Notes: generated by a model from the sequence alone, not told the origin. A stretch of 64,000 nucleotides of DNA from Arthrobacter caoxuetaonis (GCF_023921125.1 NZ_CP099466.1:124001-188000), one strand, 5' to 3'; shown: positions 38,902-48,379, counted from the first letter of the stretch. Made by a program: numbers and translations.

Positions 38902-39723
38902 CTACTTCCACCAACCGTCAAGCAGCGAAACAGGCGTCGTCCGCTTGTGGCGGGTCGCCAGGTACCGCTTCTCGATCTTCTGCGCGGTTTCCTCGGCGAC
39001 TTCACGGCCTTCGAGGTAGTCGTCGATCTCTTCGTAGGTGATGCCGAGCTCGGTCTCATCGGTCTGGCCGGGAACGCCGTCGAGCAGGTCGGCCGTGGGC
39101 ACCTTGCCGACCAGCTTCTCCGGAGCACCCAGGGCCGCGAGCACTTCCCGCACCTGCCGCTTGTCCAGAGTGAACAGCGGCAGGACGTCCGCGCCGCCGT
39201 CGCCGTACTTCGTGAAGAAGCCGGTCACGGATTCGGCGCCGTGGTCGGTGCCGATCACCAGGAGGTTGTGTTCTCCGCCGAGCGCATACTGCGCCGTCAT
39301 GCGGACCCGGGCCTTGATGTTGCCCTTGTTGAAGTCGCTGATGCTCTCACCGCCCATGGCGGAATAGGCCTTCTCGAAGCCGTCCACGGCATCTCCAATG
39401 TTGAAGGTCCGCAGGGTCTTGGGCTGGATGAAGTCGAGTGCGGCCTGCGCGTCGTCCTCATCGTGCTGTACCCGGTAGGGCAGGCGCAGGGCGATGAAAT
39501 CGGCGTCGATGCCCTCAGCGTTGAGTTCCTCAACGGCGAGCTGCGCCAGGCGTCCGGCCAGGGTGGAATCCACCCCGCCGCTGATGCCCAGGACAAACCC
39601 TTCGGTGCGGGAGGCACGCATGTAGTCCTTGAGGAAGTCCACCCGGCGGCGGATCTCAGCCTGCGGATCGATGCTGGGACGCACGCCCATTTCGGCAATG
39701 ATCTGTGCTTGTAGTTCGCGCAT
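38902..39723 (-). CDS. nadE: NAD+ synthetase, ammonia-dependent
   Basis: The protein has 273 residues, typical of the short NH3-dependent form. [21 protein letters not shown] has the SGGxDS ATP-pyrophosphatase loop; [50 protein letters not shown] is the deamido-NAD site. [29 protein letters not shown] follows. It makes NAD+ from nicotinate adenine dinucleotide. ATG 39723 gives the family-normal start ([12 protein letters not shown]); the ribosome site is weak (AGGC). Confidence 0.96.
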   Translation of the reverse strand: MRELQAQIIAEMGVRPSIDPQAEIRRRVDFLKDYMRASRTEGFVLGISGGVDSTLAGRLAQLAVEELNAEGIDADFIALRLPYRVQHDEDDAQAALDFIQPKTLRTFNIGDAVDGFEKAYSAMGGESISDFNKGNIKARVRMTAQYALGGEHNLLVIGTDHGAESVTGFFTKYGDGGADVLPLFTLDKRQVREVLAALGAPEKLVGKVPTADLLDGVPGQTDETELGITYEEIDDYLEGREVAEETAQKIEKRYLATRHKRTTPVSLLDGWWK

Positions 39724-39836
39724 GGCGTTCAGCCTATACAAGTCGGTCTTTTGCGGGGGAGGCCTTCTGCACTCTGTGACGTGCTGCGGGCTCCCGGACA
39801 AGGGCCGCCGCCGGGCGCTCCGATAGGATTACGGGC

Positions 39837-40406
39837 ATGACTTCGCCGCAGACTGCCGCCTCCCGTGCCCGCCTCCTGGAACTGATCAAGGAGCTTGCCG
39901 TGGTCCGGGGAAAGGTCATCCTTTCCAGCGGAAAGGAAGCCGACTACTACATTGACCTGCGCCGGGTGACCCTGCACCACGAAGCGTCCCAGCTGGTTGG
40001 CGAAGTCATGCTGGACATGATCAACACCGCCGGGATTTCCTTCCAGAGCGCCGGTGGACTCACCATGGGCGCCGATCCCGTGGGCACCGCCGTGATGAAC
40101 GCGTCCGTCCGTGCCGGCGGCACCGTCGACGCCTTTGTGGTCCGCAAGGCGCAGAAGTCCTACGGGATGGGCCGACAGGTGGAAGGTCCGGATGTTGCCG
40201 GCCGCGACGTCGTCGTGCTGGAGGACACCTCGACTACGGGTGGCTCCGCGCTGACCGCCGTGGAGGGTGTGCGCAACGCCGGAGGCAACGTGGTGGCGGT
40301 GGCCGTGATCGTGGACCGTGACACGGGCGCCAAGGAGCGTATCGAAGCCGAAGCCGGCATTCCGTACCTGTTCGCTTTCGGCAAGGACGAGCTCGGACTC
40401 GACTAA
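39837..40406 (+). CDS. pyrE: Orotate phosphoribosyltransferase
   Basis: The protein has 189 residues. LSSGKEADYYIDLRRVTLHH near the N-terminus and the PRPP loop VVVLEDTSTTGGSALTAVEGVRNAG are diagnostic; MGADPVGTAVM and VVRKAQKSYGMGRQVEGPDVAG lie between. It forms orotidine-5'-phosphate in pyrimidine synthesis. TAGGAT (39824-39829) ends 7 bases before the ATG, so the mRNA is probably leaderless. Followed 25 bases later by a Tat-exported hydrolase gene. Confidence 0.95.
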   Translation: MTSPQTAASRARLLELIKELAVVRGKVILSSGKEADYYIDLRRVTLHHEASQLVGEVMLDMINTAGISFQSAGGLTMGADPVGTAVMNASVRAGGTVDAFVVRKAQKSYGMGRQVEGPDVAGRDVVVLEDTSTTGGSALTAVEGVRNAGGNVVAVAVIVDRDTGAKERIEAEAGIPYLFAFGKDELGLD

Positions 40407-40431
40407 TTCCTAGACGCGGTAACGGGAGCCT

Positions 40432-41439
40432 ATGACCGACGATCCAGCTAAGCTCCTCCGCACTGCGGAGAGCCTGGGACGCTTCTCCCGGCGGCGGTTC
40501 CTTGTCGGGGCCGGTGCAGGCCTTGCACTGGCGGCCGACCTTTTTGTCACCCGGCTGATCCAGGAGCAGCGTGAGCGGCTGGAGATCATTCCAGTGCGCG
40601 ACGACGCGGCGGCCTCGCGCTTTCCGCGGGCCATGTGGTTCCTCTTTCCGGGCTACAAAACGAGCTGGGAAGAGGCAGTCTGGGTCCTGAATTCGCTGCG
40701 CCCCGCGCTGGCCACCCGCGGCCAGATGGCGGCAGTCGGTTATTCGAACAACGGCCTGGACGTGGATGTCATGGAAGCGGAAGTGTTCCGTTACATCCGC
40801 ACCCGGCGGATCAACCGGGTGTACTTCTACGGCCACAGCTTCGGCGGCATGCTGGCGGTGGAGATGGCCGCGCGGCTGCTGGCCCGCGGAGTGCAGGTGG
40901 AACTCATCATCCTGGACTCCAGCCCCTCCGGGCGTTTCGACGTCCTGGATGCCCGGATGATCGAAGGCGTCGTCCTGCTGTACGAGGCCGGCTACCGCAT
41001 CCCCAGCGCCTTGCGCGGCGGCTATGAGCTGGGCGAGCGGATCCTGCACAAGGACGAACGCAGCTGGAACACCGTGGTGGACCAGACGCTGGAGCAGCTC
41101 TCCCCGCTCGCGCCGTCGAGCACCCTGATCCAGTCGGAATCGTCCTATATCTACCATTACGACGCCGCGGCCTACGCGGGTGCCATCGGGAACGCCGACC
41201 TCGCGTACATAGGCAACCCGGACGACGCGACAGTGAACTACTACACCGCGCGGGCCCGCTGGACGGAGCTGTTCGGGCCGAACATGGTGGAGAACTCGCT
41301 GATCACCCGGGGAGCCCTTCCGGCACATGCCAGTCCGCAGTGGAATCCGCTGGTCTACCAGGAGGTGGTGGATCAGGTGCTCACTGCCTACGCCCCGCTC
41401 CCGGCGGTCGGCGGCGACGGGCAGAAGAAGCCCTTCTAG
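40432..41439 (+). CDS. Exported alpha/beta hydrolase (Tat signal)
   Basis: The protein has 335 residues. SRRRFLVGAGAGLALAADLF (~residues 19-38) is a twin-arginine signal with a short hydrophobic core; without a clear cleavage site it may remain a membrane anchor. YFYGHSFGGMLAVEMA holds the nucleophile Ser (~142). The final His may lie in the C-terminal third (ALPAHASPQWNP), and the acid is not obvious. Substrate unknown. It lies behind pyrE on the same strand but has no functional link. Confidence 0.8.
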   Translation: MTDDPAKLLRTAESLGRFSRRRFLVGAGAGLALAADLFVTRLIQEQRERLEIIPVRDDAAASRFPRAMWFLFPGYKTSWEEAVWVLNSLRPALATRGQMAAVGYSNNGLDVDVMEAEVFRYIRTRRINRVYFYGHSFGGMLAVEMAARLLARGVQVELIILDSSPSGRFDVLDARMIEGVVLLYEAGYRIPSALRGGYELGERILHKDERSWNTVVDQTLEQLSPLAPSSTLIQSESSYIYHYDAAAYAGAIGNADLAYIGNPDDATVNYYTARARWTELFGPNMVENSLITRGALPAHASPQWNPLVYQEVVDQVLTAYAPLPAVGGDGQKKPF

Positions 41440-41448
41440 CGCACGGGC

Positions 41449-42240
41449 TCAGATGGTCCCGATCAAGTCTGCGACTGAGTCGAGGACCTGGGTGGGGCGG
41501 AAGGAATAGCGGGCAATGTCCTCGCGCTGGGTGATCCCGGTCAGCACCAGCACGGTGGTCAGCCCCGCCTCGATCCCGGCGATGATGTCGGTGTCCATCC
41601 GGTCCCCGATCATCCCGGTGGTTTCTGAGTGGGCATCGATCTTGTTCATGGCTGACCGGAACATCATGGGGTTGGGCTTTCCCACGATGTACGGTTCGCG
41701 GTTGGTCGCCGCGGTGATCAGTGCCGCGATGGCTCCGGTAGCCGGGATCGGCCCTTCCGGGGAGGGGCCGGTGACATCCGGGTTGGTGGCGATGAAGCGT
41801 GCGCCGTCCAGGATGAGCCGGATGGCCTTGGTGATGGTGCCGAAGGAGTAGGTCCGCGTTTCGCCCAGGACAACGTAGTCCGGTTTTGTGTCGGTGAGGA
41901 TGAGGCCGGCCTCATGCAGCGCCGTCGTCAGTCCCGCCTCTCCGATGACGAAGGCGCGGCCGGGGGAGGGAGCATTCTTGAGCTGGTCCTTCAGGAACTC
42001 GGCGGTGGCCAGGGCCGAGGTCCACAGGTTTTCCTCCGGCACATCAAGGCCCGAGGCGTGCAGCCGGGCCGCGAGGTCGCGCGGTGTGTAGATCGAGTTG
42101 TTGGTCAGGACCAGGAACCGTTTTGAGGTGTCCACCCAGCGGTTGATCAGGTCCGACGCTCCCGGGATCGCCTGGTTCTCGTGGACCAGCACCCCGTCCA
42201 TGTCCGTCAGCCAGCACTCGATGTCTTCGTTTTCGCCCAC
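41449..42240 (-). CDS. HAD-IIA family sugar phosphatase (NagD-like)
   Basis: The protein has 263 residues. WLTDMDGVLVHENQAIPGA holds the HAD nucleophile and acid (DxD). RFLVLTNNSIYTPRDLAARL is motif II, YIVGKPNPMMFRSA motif III, and MIGDRMDTDIIAGIEAGLTTVLVLTGI motif IV. NagD-like enzymes dephosphorylate sugar phosphates or nucleotides in the cytosol. Starts at GTG 42240, with GAGG 6 bases upstream. Diverges from the SpoU methyltransferase. Confidence 0.93.
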   Translation of the reverse strand: MGENEDIECWLTDMDGVLVHENQAIPGASDLINRWVDTSKRFLVLTNNSIYTPRDLAARLHASGLDVPEENLWTSALATAEFLKDQLKNAPSPGRAFVIGEAGLTTALHEAGLILTDTKPDYVVLGETRTYSFGTITKAIRLILDGARFIATNPDVTGPSPEGPIPATGAIAALITAATNREPYIVGKPNPMMFRSAMNKIDAHSETTGMIGDRMDTDIIAGIEAGLTTVLVLTGITQREDIARYSFRPTQVLDSVADLIGTI

Positions 42241-42358
42241 GGTGTCCTCTTCCAGGTCTGGTTCGGCACGGCAGCCCGCTGCAGCAGTCCGGGGCGGCGG
42301 CAGTCTCCTCCCGGGCCCGGATGCGGGCGGGCCCAGTCTTTCACCTTAGGCTGGAAGG

Positions 42359-43027
42359 GTGATAGAGAGCCCTGAAACATTGCCCGCAGCGGAGCCCGGT
42401 CCGGAGCTCTCGGCACACGAGGTCGGCGTCGGACCGTGGGAGGGGCCGTGGCCCGAGGGCGATCACTGGGACCCCGAGCTGCTCGCCGCCGGAGACCGGC
42501 GCAACGTCGTGGACGAGTACCGCTACTGGAAACACGATGCGATCGTCGCGGACCTCGACACGAAGCGCCACGAGTTCCACGTCGCCATCGAGAACTGGCA
42601 GCACGACCTCAACATCGGTTCCGTGGTCCGGACCGCCAACGCGTTCATGGCCAAGGAAGTGCACATCATCGGACGACGCCGGTGGAACCGGCGCGGTGCC
42701 ATGGTCACCGACCGCTACCAGCATGTCCGCCACCATCCCACCGTCGAAGACTTCACCGAATGGGCCCGGTCCGAGGGGCTGGCCATCATCGGGATCGACA
42801 ACTTCCCGGATTCCGTTCCGCTGGAAACCTACGACCTGCCGCGCAACTGTGTGCTGGTTTTCGGGCAGGAAGGGCCGGGACTCACGCCCGAGGTGCACGA
42901 AGCCGCCGAGGCAACGCTGTCCATCGCCCAGTTCGGCTCCACGCGGTCCATGAACGCCTCCGCGGCGGCAGCCATCGCCATGCACGGCTGGGTCCGCCGG
43001 CACGTGTTCGGCCAGAAGGTGTCCTGA
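42359..43027 (+). CDS. RNA methyltransferase, TrmH/SpoU family
   Basis: The protein has 222 residues. NIGSVVRTANAFMAKEVHIIGRRRWNRRGAM is motif 1, NCVLVFGQEGPGLTPEVHEAAE motif 2 and GSTRSMNASAAAAIAMHGWVRR motif 3 of the SpoU fold with its SAM-binding knot. It should 2'-O-methylate a tRNA or rRNA ribose; the site is unknown. GTG 42359 is preceded by TAGGCT (42347-42352), 6 bases before it, so the transcript is probably leaderless although GGAAGG is also present. Confidence 0.93.
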   Translation: MIESPETLPAAEPGPELSAHEVGVGPWEGPWPEGDHWDPELLAAGDRRNVVDEYRYWKHDAIVADLDTKRHEFHVAIENWQHDLNIGSVVRTANAFMAKEVHIIGRRRWNRRGAMVTDRYQHVRHHPTVEDFTEWARSEGLAIIGIDNFPDSVPLETYDLPRNCVLVFGQEGPGLTPEVHEAAEATLSIAQFGSTRSMNASAAAAIAMHGWVRRHVFGQKVS

Positions 43028-43131
43028 CCCTTTTCGCAGCCGGTGTCCGCTCCGGCGGCCGGGACCGCCGGTGAACGCTTCCGGAGACGTCAAGAACCGG
43101 CACACCCTGCTCTACGCCGGTGACTTGTGGC

Positions 43132-43137
43132 TAGGAT
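43132..43137 (+). promoter_or_regulatory. -10 box (TAGGAT) of fba
   Basis: TAGGAT in a gap otherwise free of such motifs, predicting a start near 43144 and a ~50-nt leader with AAGGAG (43184-43189) before ATG 43196. No clear -35. Confidence 0.45.
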
Positions 43138-43195
43138 GGGGGAAGCCACAGAGGGCCCGGCCCTGCCGCATTTTTATCTTCGCTAAGGAGTCAGC

Positions 43196-44215
43196 ATGCC
43201 TATTGCAACCCCCGAGATCTATGCAGAGATGATCGACCGGGCCAAGGCGGGGGGATTCGCATACCCGGCTGTCAACGTCACGTCTTCACAGACCCTCAAC
43301 GCTGCGCTCGCAGGTTTCGCTGAGGCCGGCTCGGACGGCATTGTCCAGGTCTCCACGGGCGGTGCCGCGTACTGGTCCGGCGCATCGGTGAAGAACATGG
43401 TTACCGGTTCGGTGGCTTTCGCCGCGTACGCCCGCGAGGTAGCCAAGAGCTACGACGTGAACATCGCCCTGCACACCGACCACTGCCCCAAGGACAAGCT
43501 GGACGACTTCGTCCTTCCGCTGCTGGCCATCTCCGAGGAGCGGGTCAAGCGCGGCGAAGACCCGCTGTTCAACTCCCACATGTGGGACGGCTCCGCGGAG
43601 ACGCTGGAAGAGAACCTGCGGATCGCCCAGGAACTCCTGGCCCGCACGGCAGCTTCCAAGATGATCCTCGAAGTCGAAATCGGCACTGTCGGCGGCGAGG
43701 AAGACGGCGTCGAGAACGAAATCAACGAAAAGCTGTACACCACCGTTGAAGACGGCATGGCCACCATCGAAGCTCTCGGTGACGGCAGCAAGGGCCGCTA
43801 CATCACTGCCCTGACCTTCGGTAACGTGCACGGCGTCTACAAGCCCGGCGGCGTGAAGCTGCGCCCCGAGATCCTCGAGGAAATCCAGCGCGCCGTCGGC
43901 GGCTCGATCGGCAAGGAACGCCCGTTCGACCTGGTGTTCCACGGCGGCTCCGGCTCCTCCGCCCAGGAAATTGCAGACGCCGTGTCCTACGGCGTGGTGA
44001 AGATGAACATCGACACAGACACCCAGTACGCCTACACCCGCCCGGTCGCGGACCACATGTTCCGCAACTACGACGGCGTGCTCAAGGTGGACGGCGAAGT
44101 GGGAAACAAGAAGCAGTACGACCCGCGCGTCTGGGGTGCCTCTGCCGAAAAGGGCATGGCCGCCCGCGTGGTCGAAGCTGCGCAGTCCCTCGGATCAGCA
44201 GGAAAGCACCTCTAA
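43196..44215 (+). CDS. fba: Fructose-bisphosphate aldolase, class II
   Basis: The protein has 339 residues. VNIALHTDHCPKDKLDDFVLPLL holds the zinc His and catalytic Asp; LEVEIGTVGGEEDGVENE, TALTFGNVHGVYKPGGVKLRPEIL and LVFHGGSGSSAQEIADAVSYGVVKMNIDTDTQYAYTRPVADHM are the class II motifs and remaining ligands. It reversibly splits fructose-1,6-bisphosphate in glycolysis and gluconeogenesis. The stop overlaps the DUF3151 start (TAATG). Confidence 0.97.
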   Translation: MPIATPEIYAEMIDRAKAGGFAYPAVNVTSSQTLNAALAGFAEAGSDGIVQVSTGGAAYWSGASVKNMVTGSVAFAAYAREVAKSYDVNIALHTDHCPKDKLDDFVLPLLAISEERVKRGEDPLFNSHMWDGSAETLEENLRIAQELLARTAASKMILEVEIGTVGGEEDGVENEINEKLYTTVEDGMATIEALGDGSKGRYITALTFGNVHGVYKPGGVKLRPEILEEIQRAVGGSIGKERPFDLVFHGGSGSSAQEIADAVSYGVVKMNIDTDTQYAYTRPVADHMFRNYDGVLKVDGEVGNKKQYDPRVWGASAEKGMAARVVEAAQSLGSAGKHL

Positions 44216-44637
44216 TGTCAGACGAATTCCGCAAGAACCTGCTCGGCCCCGAGCCCACGTACCTGCCCGAGGAGACCGACGTCGTCGCCCGCCTTGCCGC
44301 CGGTGACGAGGCAGTGGACCTGGCCGCCAAGTTCCCCACGTCCTCGCAGGTCTGGGCGGCACTGGCTGATGAGGCCTTTGCCGACGGGCGTCCGGTGGAG
44401 TCCTACGCCTACGCCCGGGTGGGTTACCACCGCGGCCTGGACGCGCTGCGCCGGGCCGGATGGCGCGGGACCGGACCCATCCCGTGGGAGCACGAACCGA
44501 ACCGCGGTTTCCTGCGTTCCCTCTACGCCCTGGGACGTGCGGCCGCAGCTATTGGCGAGGCCGATGAGGTCGACCGCATCGAGAAGTTCCTGGACGCTTC
44601 CGACCCGGCTGCCAAGGCTGCTATCGAAGCCGGCTAG
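44215..44637 (+). CDS. DUF3151 protein
   Basis: The protein has 140 residues. MSDEFRKNLLGPEPTYLPEE and AWRGTGPIPWEHEPNRGFLRSLYALGRAAAAIGE-like block (here WRGTGPIPWEHEPNRGFLRSLYALG) are the DUF3151 hallmarks. The helical repeats look like a short TPR-type fold. The gene follows fba directly (TAATG), an association common in actinobacteria, so a role beside aldolase is possible but not known. Confidence 0.93.
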   Translation: MSDEFRKNLLGPEPTYLPEETDVVARLAAGDEAVDLAAKFPTSSQVWAALADEAFADGRPVESYAYARVGYHRGLDALRRAGWRGTGPIPWEHEPNRGFLRSLYALGRAAAAIGEADEVDRIEKFLDASDPAAKAAIEAG

Positions 44638-44655
44638 GGCTCACACGGATTGATC

Positions 44656-44691
44656 CGAAAAGGCGTCTCCCGCTGGGGCGGCGCCTTTTCG
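44656..44691 (+). terminator. Terminator of fba-DUF3151
   Basis: CGAAAAGGCG (44656-44665) pairs with CGCCTTTTCG (44682-44691); the loop of 16 nt is long but GC-rich. The T-run lies at the foot of the stem. It ends 16 bases before the convergent DUF427 gene. Confidence 0.75.
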
Positions 44692-44706
44692 CTGTCCGGC
44701 GGCGGC

Positions 44707-45192
44707 CTACCAGCCCCAGGTGCCGGGTGCTCCCTTGAAGGGGCCGGTCACACGGCTGGTGATCCAGCCGCCGTAGAAGTCGCCCTCCTGGGGCTGGACT
44801 TCTTCGCCGTCCACCAGGACTGAGTCCATCAGCCCTGGATACAGTGCGGCGGTGGCTGCAAGGGCCTCGTACCCCGGCGCGGGGTGCGGGTAGGTCCACG
44901 CGCCGCGGGCGGCCCGCGATGATCCGGAGACGACGTCGTAATAGGAGGCAGTGCCTTTGTACTCGCAGTGGGTGACACCGGAGACCGGGTGCAGGGTATC
45001 CGGAGCGAACGCCTCCAACGGCAGGTAGTACACCGGCGGATGGCTGGTTTCCAGCACCCGCAGGGCCTGCCGGGTTTCGACTATCCGGGATCCGCCAAGC
45101 CAGACCTGGACGAGTTCGCTGCTTGGTTCGACGCGCGGCGGACGGGGGTAGGACCAGACGGACTCGGCATGCGGGTGATAGCGGTTTTCCAT
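44707..45192 (-). CDS. DUF427 domain protein
   Basis: The protein has 161 residues. VQVWLGGSRIVETRQALRVLETSHPPVYYLPLEAF, HCEYKGTASYYDVVSG and ARGAWTYPHPAPGYEAL are the DUF427 motifs. The N-terminus (ENRYHPHAESVWSYPRPPRVEPS) and C-terminal 55 residues extend the domain. Function unknown; structures of the family show a small beta barrel. Its start lies inside the end of the upstream gene. Confidence 0.9.
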   Translation of the reverse strand: MENRYHPHAESVWSYPRPPRVEPSSELVQVWLGGSRIVETRQALRVLETSHPPVYYLPLEAFAPDTLHPVSGVTHCEYKGTASYYDVVSGSSRAARGAWTYPHPAPGYEALAATAALYPGLMDSVLVDGEEVQPQEGDFYGGWITSRVTGPFKGAPGTWGW

Positions 45193-45809
45193 GCGGTTCC
45201 TCTTTCACCGGCGGCGGGCCTCGCCGCGATAGTAGTCGTGACGGCAAGAATTTGGGGGCGGGCCGGGACTGAGGAGAAACCGAACCTCACCGGCGGGCGG
45301 ACCGGTGCCAGCGGGCCGAGGTCCCGGCCGTTCCAGAAGCACGATGCCGCGGCGATCCGGCGGATGGAGCGGACCCCGTAGAACTCCAGCCGGTCCCCCG
45401 TAGTGCCCGCTGTCCGCACCCCGCGCACGATCAGCCGGGCCAGCGGATTGACGGCCTGCAGCCACAGCGGGTGCACCGCCAGCGGCGCCGGAACGGATCC
45501 CAGCATCCTGCCGAGCAGCGTCACACCGCCCAGTTCCGCACTCAGCCGCAGGGGGCCGCCGTCGACCGTCAGCCGTCCGTCAGCGAGGTACGCGCTCACC
45601 GGGACGACGTCGATTGCGTCGAAGGTGTAGGTGGAGGAGACGTACCGGGCTATGGCCTCGCTGGGGGCCAGGAGAAGCCGGGAACCGAAGCGGTTTTCGA
45701 CCATGACGTCGGTAAACGGACCAAAGGGGGAGTCCGGCCAGTGTCCAACAACCAGGCGGGTTCCCGAGGAAGTGCCCAGCCCGGCGATATAGCCGCGGAA
45801 GCGCTCCAT
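45081..45809 (-). CDS. Hypothetical protein, tail overlaps the DUF427 gene
   Basis: The protein has 242 residues. It starts MERFRGYIAGLGTSSGTRLV and has regular beta-rich sequence up to about residue 205 (RFGFSSVPARPQILAVTTTI). The last ~38 residues are low-complexity Ser/Pro/Arg and overlap the DUF427 gene by 112 bases in another frame, so the real end may be earlier, with a frame change near 45205 (a stop exists there in a shifted frame). I do not recognise the family. ATG 45809 is preferred to TTG 45842. Confidence 0.6.
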   Translation of the reverse strand: MERFRGYIAGLGTSSGTRLVVGHWPDSPFGPFTDVMVENRFGSRLLLAPSEAIARYVSSTYTFDAIDVVPVSAYLADGRLTVDGGPLRLSAELGGVTLLGRMLGSVPAPLAVHPLWLQAVNPLARLIVRGVRTAGTTGDRLEFYGVRSIRRIAAASCFWNGRDLGPLAPVRPPVRFGFSSVPARPQILAVTTTIAARPAAGERGTAWKTAITRMPSPSGPTPVRRASNQAANSSRSGLADPG

Positions 45810-46005
45810 CGTCCAACCGTACGCCTGGATCAGGCCTTCCAAACCGGGTTCGGCGCAGATCGGCTAAACTTGACAGGTAAGAGCCCCGCAGCTCTGCGCC
45901 GGTGCCTTTGTGGCCTACCTCGCATGAGTGCAGGGGCGTTCTCATGCACGGTAGCGGTTCAGCGCCTGGCGCGGCTCCCTAGCGTAACTAATGGGGGAGG
46001 ATCCC

Positions 46006-47295
46006 ATGCCAGCAATTGTCATCGTCGGCGCCCAGTGGGGCGACGAAGGTAAAGGTAAGGCCACCGACCTGCTCGGCGGCCGCGTCGACTACGTCGTCAA
46101 GCCCAACGGCGGAAACAATGCCGGCCACACCGTCGTCGTCGGCGGTGAAAAGTACGAGCTGAAGCTCCTGCCCGCCGGCATCCTGAGCCCCAACGCGATT
46201 CCCGTGATCGGCAACGGCTGCGTGGTGAACCTGGAAGCACTGTTCGCTGAAATCGACGGACTCGAAGCCCGCGGCGCGGACACCTCGAAACTGCGCATCT
46301 CGGCCAACGCCCACCTCGTGGCACCGTTCCACCAGGTGATGGACAAGGTTACCGAACGTTTCCTGGGCAAGCGTGCCATCGGCACCACCGGCCGCGGCAT
46401 CGGCCCGGCCTACATGGACAAGGTCGCCCGCCTGGGTATCCGCGTCCAGGACATCTTCGACGAATCGATCCTGCGCCAGAAGGTTGAAGGTTCGCTGCGG
46501 CAGAAGAACCAGCTGCTGCTGAAGGTTTACAACCGCCGCGACGTCGACATCGAAGAGATGGTCCAGTACTTCCTCTCCTACGCGGACCGGCTGCGGCCCA
46601 TGGTCATCGATTCGACCTATGAGCTGAACCGCGCCCTCGATGAGGACAAGGTGATCCTGATGGAGGGCGGCCAGGCCACGTTCCTGGACGTCGATCACGG
46701 CACCTACCCGTTCGTGACCTCCTCCAACCCCACAGCCGGCGGCGCCTCTGTGGGTTCGGGTATTGGCCCGACCCGCATCACCCGCTCGGTGGGCATCATC
46801 AAGGCCTACACCACTCGTGTTGGTGCCGGTCCGTTCCCCACCGAACTCTTCGATGACATGGGCCTGTACCTGCAGAAGACCGGCGGCGAGTTCGGTGTGA
46901 ACACCGGCCGCCCGCGCCGCTGCGGCTGGTACGACGCCGTCCTGGCGCGCCACGCTTCCCGCGTCAACGGCTTCACGGACTACTTCGTGACCAAGCTGGA
47001 CGTGCTCACCGGCATCGAGAAGATCCCGGTCTGCGTGGCCTACGACGTCGACGGCGTGCGTTTTGACGAGATGCCGATGACGCAGACCGACTTCCACCAC
47101 GCCAAGCCGATCTTCGAGTACTTCGACGGCTGGACCGAGGACATCACCGGGGCCAAGACCCTGGAGGACCTGCCGGAGAACGCCCGGAACTACGTGCTGG
47201 CCCTGGAAAAGATGTCCGGCACCCGGTTCTCCGCGATCGGCGTCGGTCCGGACCGCGACCAGACCATCGTGATCCGCGACCTGATCAACGAGTAG
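46006..47295 (+). CDS. purA: Adenylosuccinate synthetase
   Basis: The protein has 429 residues. [19 protein letters not shown] is the GTP loop with the catalytic Asp and Lys; [22 protein letters not shown] and [20 protein letters not shown] are the IMP and GTP motifs. It joins IMP and aspartate in AMP synthesis. The strong GGGGGAGG just upstream favours ATG 46006 over the in-frame ATG 45991. TTGACA (45870-45875) lies upstream but has no good -10 partner. Ends before a strong terminator. Confidence 0.97.
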   Translation: MPAIVIVGAQWGDEGKGKATDLLGGRVDYVVKPNGGNNAGHTVVVGGEKYELKLLPAGILSPNAIPVIGNGCVVNLEALFAEIDGLEARGADTSKLRISANAHLVAPFHQVMDKVTERFLGKRAIGTTGRGIGPAYMDKVARLGIRVQDIFDESILRQKVEGSLRQKNQLLLKVYNRRDVDIEEMVQYFLSYADRLRPMVIDSTYELNRALDEDKVILMEGGQATFLDVDHGTYPFVTSSNPTAGGASVGSGIGPTRITRSVGIIKAYTTRVGAGPFPTELFDDMGLYLQKTGGEFGVNTGRPRRCGWYDAVLARHASRVNGFTDYFVTKLDVLTGIEKIPVCVAYDVDGVRFDEMPMTQTDFHHAKPIFEYFDGWTEDITGAKTLEDLPENARNYVLALEKMSGTRFSAIGVGPDRDQTIVIRDLINE

Positions 47296-47307
47296 TCCCG
47301 CTCTTCC

Positions 47308-47341
47308 GAAAGCCCCGCAGCCACCTGGCTGCGGGGCTTTC
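47308..47341 (+). terminator. Terminator after purA
   Basis: GAAAGCCCCGCAGCCA (47308-47323) with its perfect complement (47326-47341) gives a 16-bp stem whose effective loop is the central few bases. TTTC closes the right arm. Confidence 0.87.
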
Positions 47342-47522
47342 GTCTGCCCGGAAGGCACGGCCGTTCGGGGTGCCTGCAGCTGCCGCCCGGACACGTTCCG
47401 TACAACCCTTGCCCGGATCCGTGGTTGCGTTCACGATGTCTTGTAAGCGTCGCCGTGTCGAAACGGTTCTGTGCCCCGCAGCTTCGGACAGCGAAACAAC
47501 TCAAGCGTCTTGGAGGCCCGGC

Positions 47523-48362
47523 ATGAGTATGCAGCACTCAGCAGCTTCAGTGGTCGAGACAACCGTAGGGCCTTTGACTGTTCGGAGGATGGGGTCCGGC
47601 CCGCCGGCCATTTTGTGGCACAGCATGTTCGTCGATTCGGAGACGTTCAGCCCCCTGGTCGATGAGCTGGGCCGGCACCGTGACCTGTTCCTGGTGGACG
47701 GGCCGGGGCACGGCAGCAGTCCCGGGCCGCGAAGGATCTACAGTCTGCAGGATTGCGCTGTGGCAGCCATCCAGATTCTGGACGGGTTGCAGCTCGATTC
47801 CCCCGTGGACTGGGTCGGAAACGCCTGGGGAGGGCATGTGGGAATTCTCGTTGCCCAGGGATGGCCCGGCCGGTGCCGGACATTGACGATGATCGGGACG
47901 CCGGCTTACCCGCTGTCAACGGCTCAGCGCCGGAAGACAGCACTGCTGGTGGCTCTTTACCGGGTGCTGGGGCCCGACCGGTTGAGCCCGCTCGTGGTGA
48001 ATGCACTGGTGGGGTCGGAGAAGGCCACGGAGGAGGAAATCGCCGCGGCCGAATCCGTGGACCAGTCATTCCGCAGGGGGGACAGGCAAGGAAAGTACTG
48101 GGCCATGCGTTCGCTCATGCTGCGCCGTCCGGACCTGCGCGCCGTCCTGGAGAGTCAACAGGTGCCTACGCTCATGATGGCAGGACGAGATGACCCCATG
48201 AACGATGCACAGGAAGCGGCGCGGCTGGCCTCCCTCATGTCCCGTGGCGGATTCAAAGCCCTCCCCGGCGGTGGACATGTGGCACCGTTATTCGTAGCCG
48301 CAGACGAGCTGACCCAATCGGTCCTGGATTTCTGGGAGACCCTGCAGCCTCCCGGCCGGTAA
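47523..48362 (+). CDS. Alpha/beta-hydrolase-fold protein lacking the nucleophile Ser
   Basis: The protein has 279 residues and a full alpha/beta-hydrolase layout. LWHSMFVDSETF stands at the oxyanion region, LVDGPGHGSSPGP is the cap-strand motif, the acid may be Asp in MAGRDDPMN, and the final His is in LPGGGHVAPLF. The nucleophile elbow reads VGNAWGGH: Ala101 (codon GCC) replaces the usual Ser. Unless another residue acts, it cannot be a normal serine hydrolase. ATG 47523 has GGAGG 7 bases upstream. A fold-only role or non-hydrolytic chemistry is possible. Confidence 0.82.
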   Translation: MSMQHSAASVVETTVGPLTVRRMGSGPPAILWHSMFVDSETFSPLVDELGRHRDLFLVDGPGHGSSPGPRRIYSLQDCAVAAIQILDGLQLDSPVDWVGNAWGGHVGILVAQGWPGRCRTLTMIGTPAYPLSTAQRRKTALLVALYRVLGPDRLSPLVVNALVGSEKATEEEIAAAESVDQSFRRGDRQGKYWAMRSLMLRRPDLRAVLESQQVPTLMMAGRDDPMNDAQEAARLASLMSRGGFKALPGGGHVAPLFVAADELTQSVLDFWETLQPPGR

Positions 48363-48379
48363 TTTCCCCGCCGGTAGGT

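Noticed and set aside
45870..45875. TTGACA upstream of purA as promoter
   Set aside because: No acceptable -10 follows 16-18 bases later; noted only in the purA entry.
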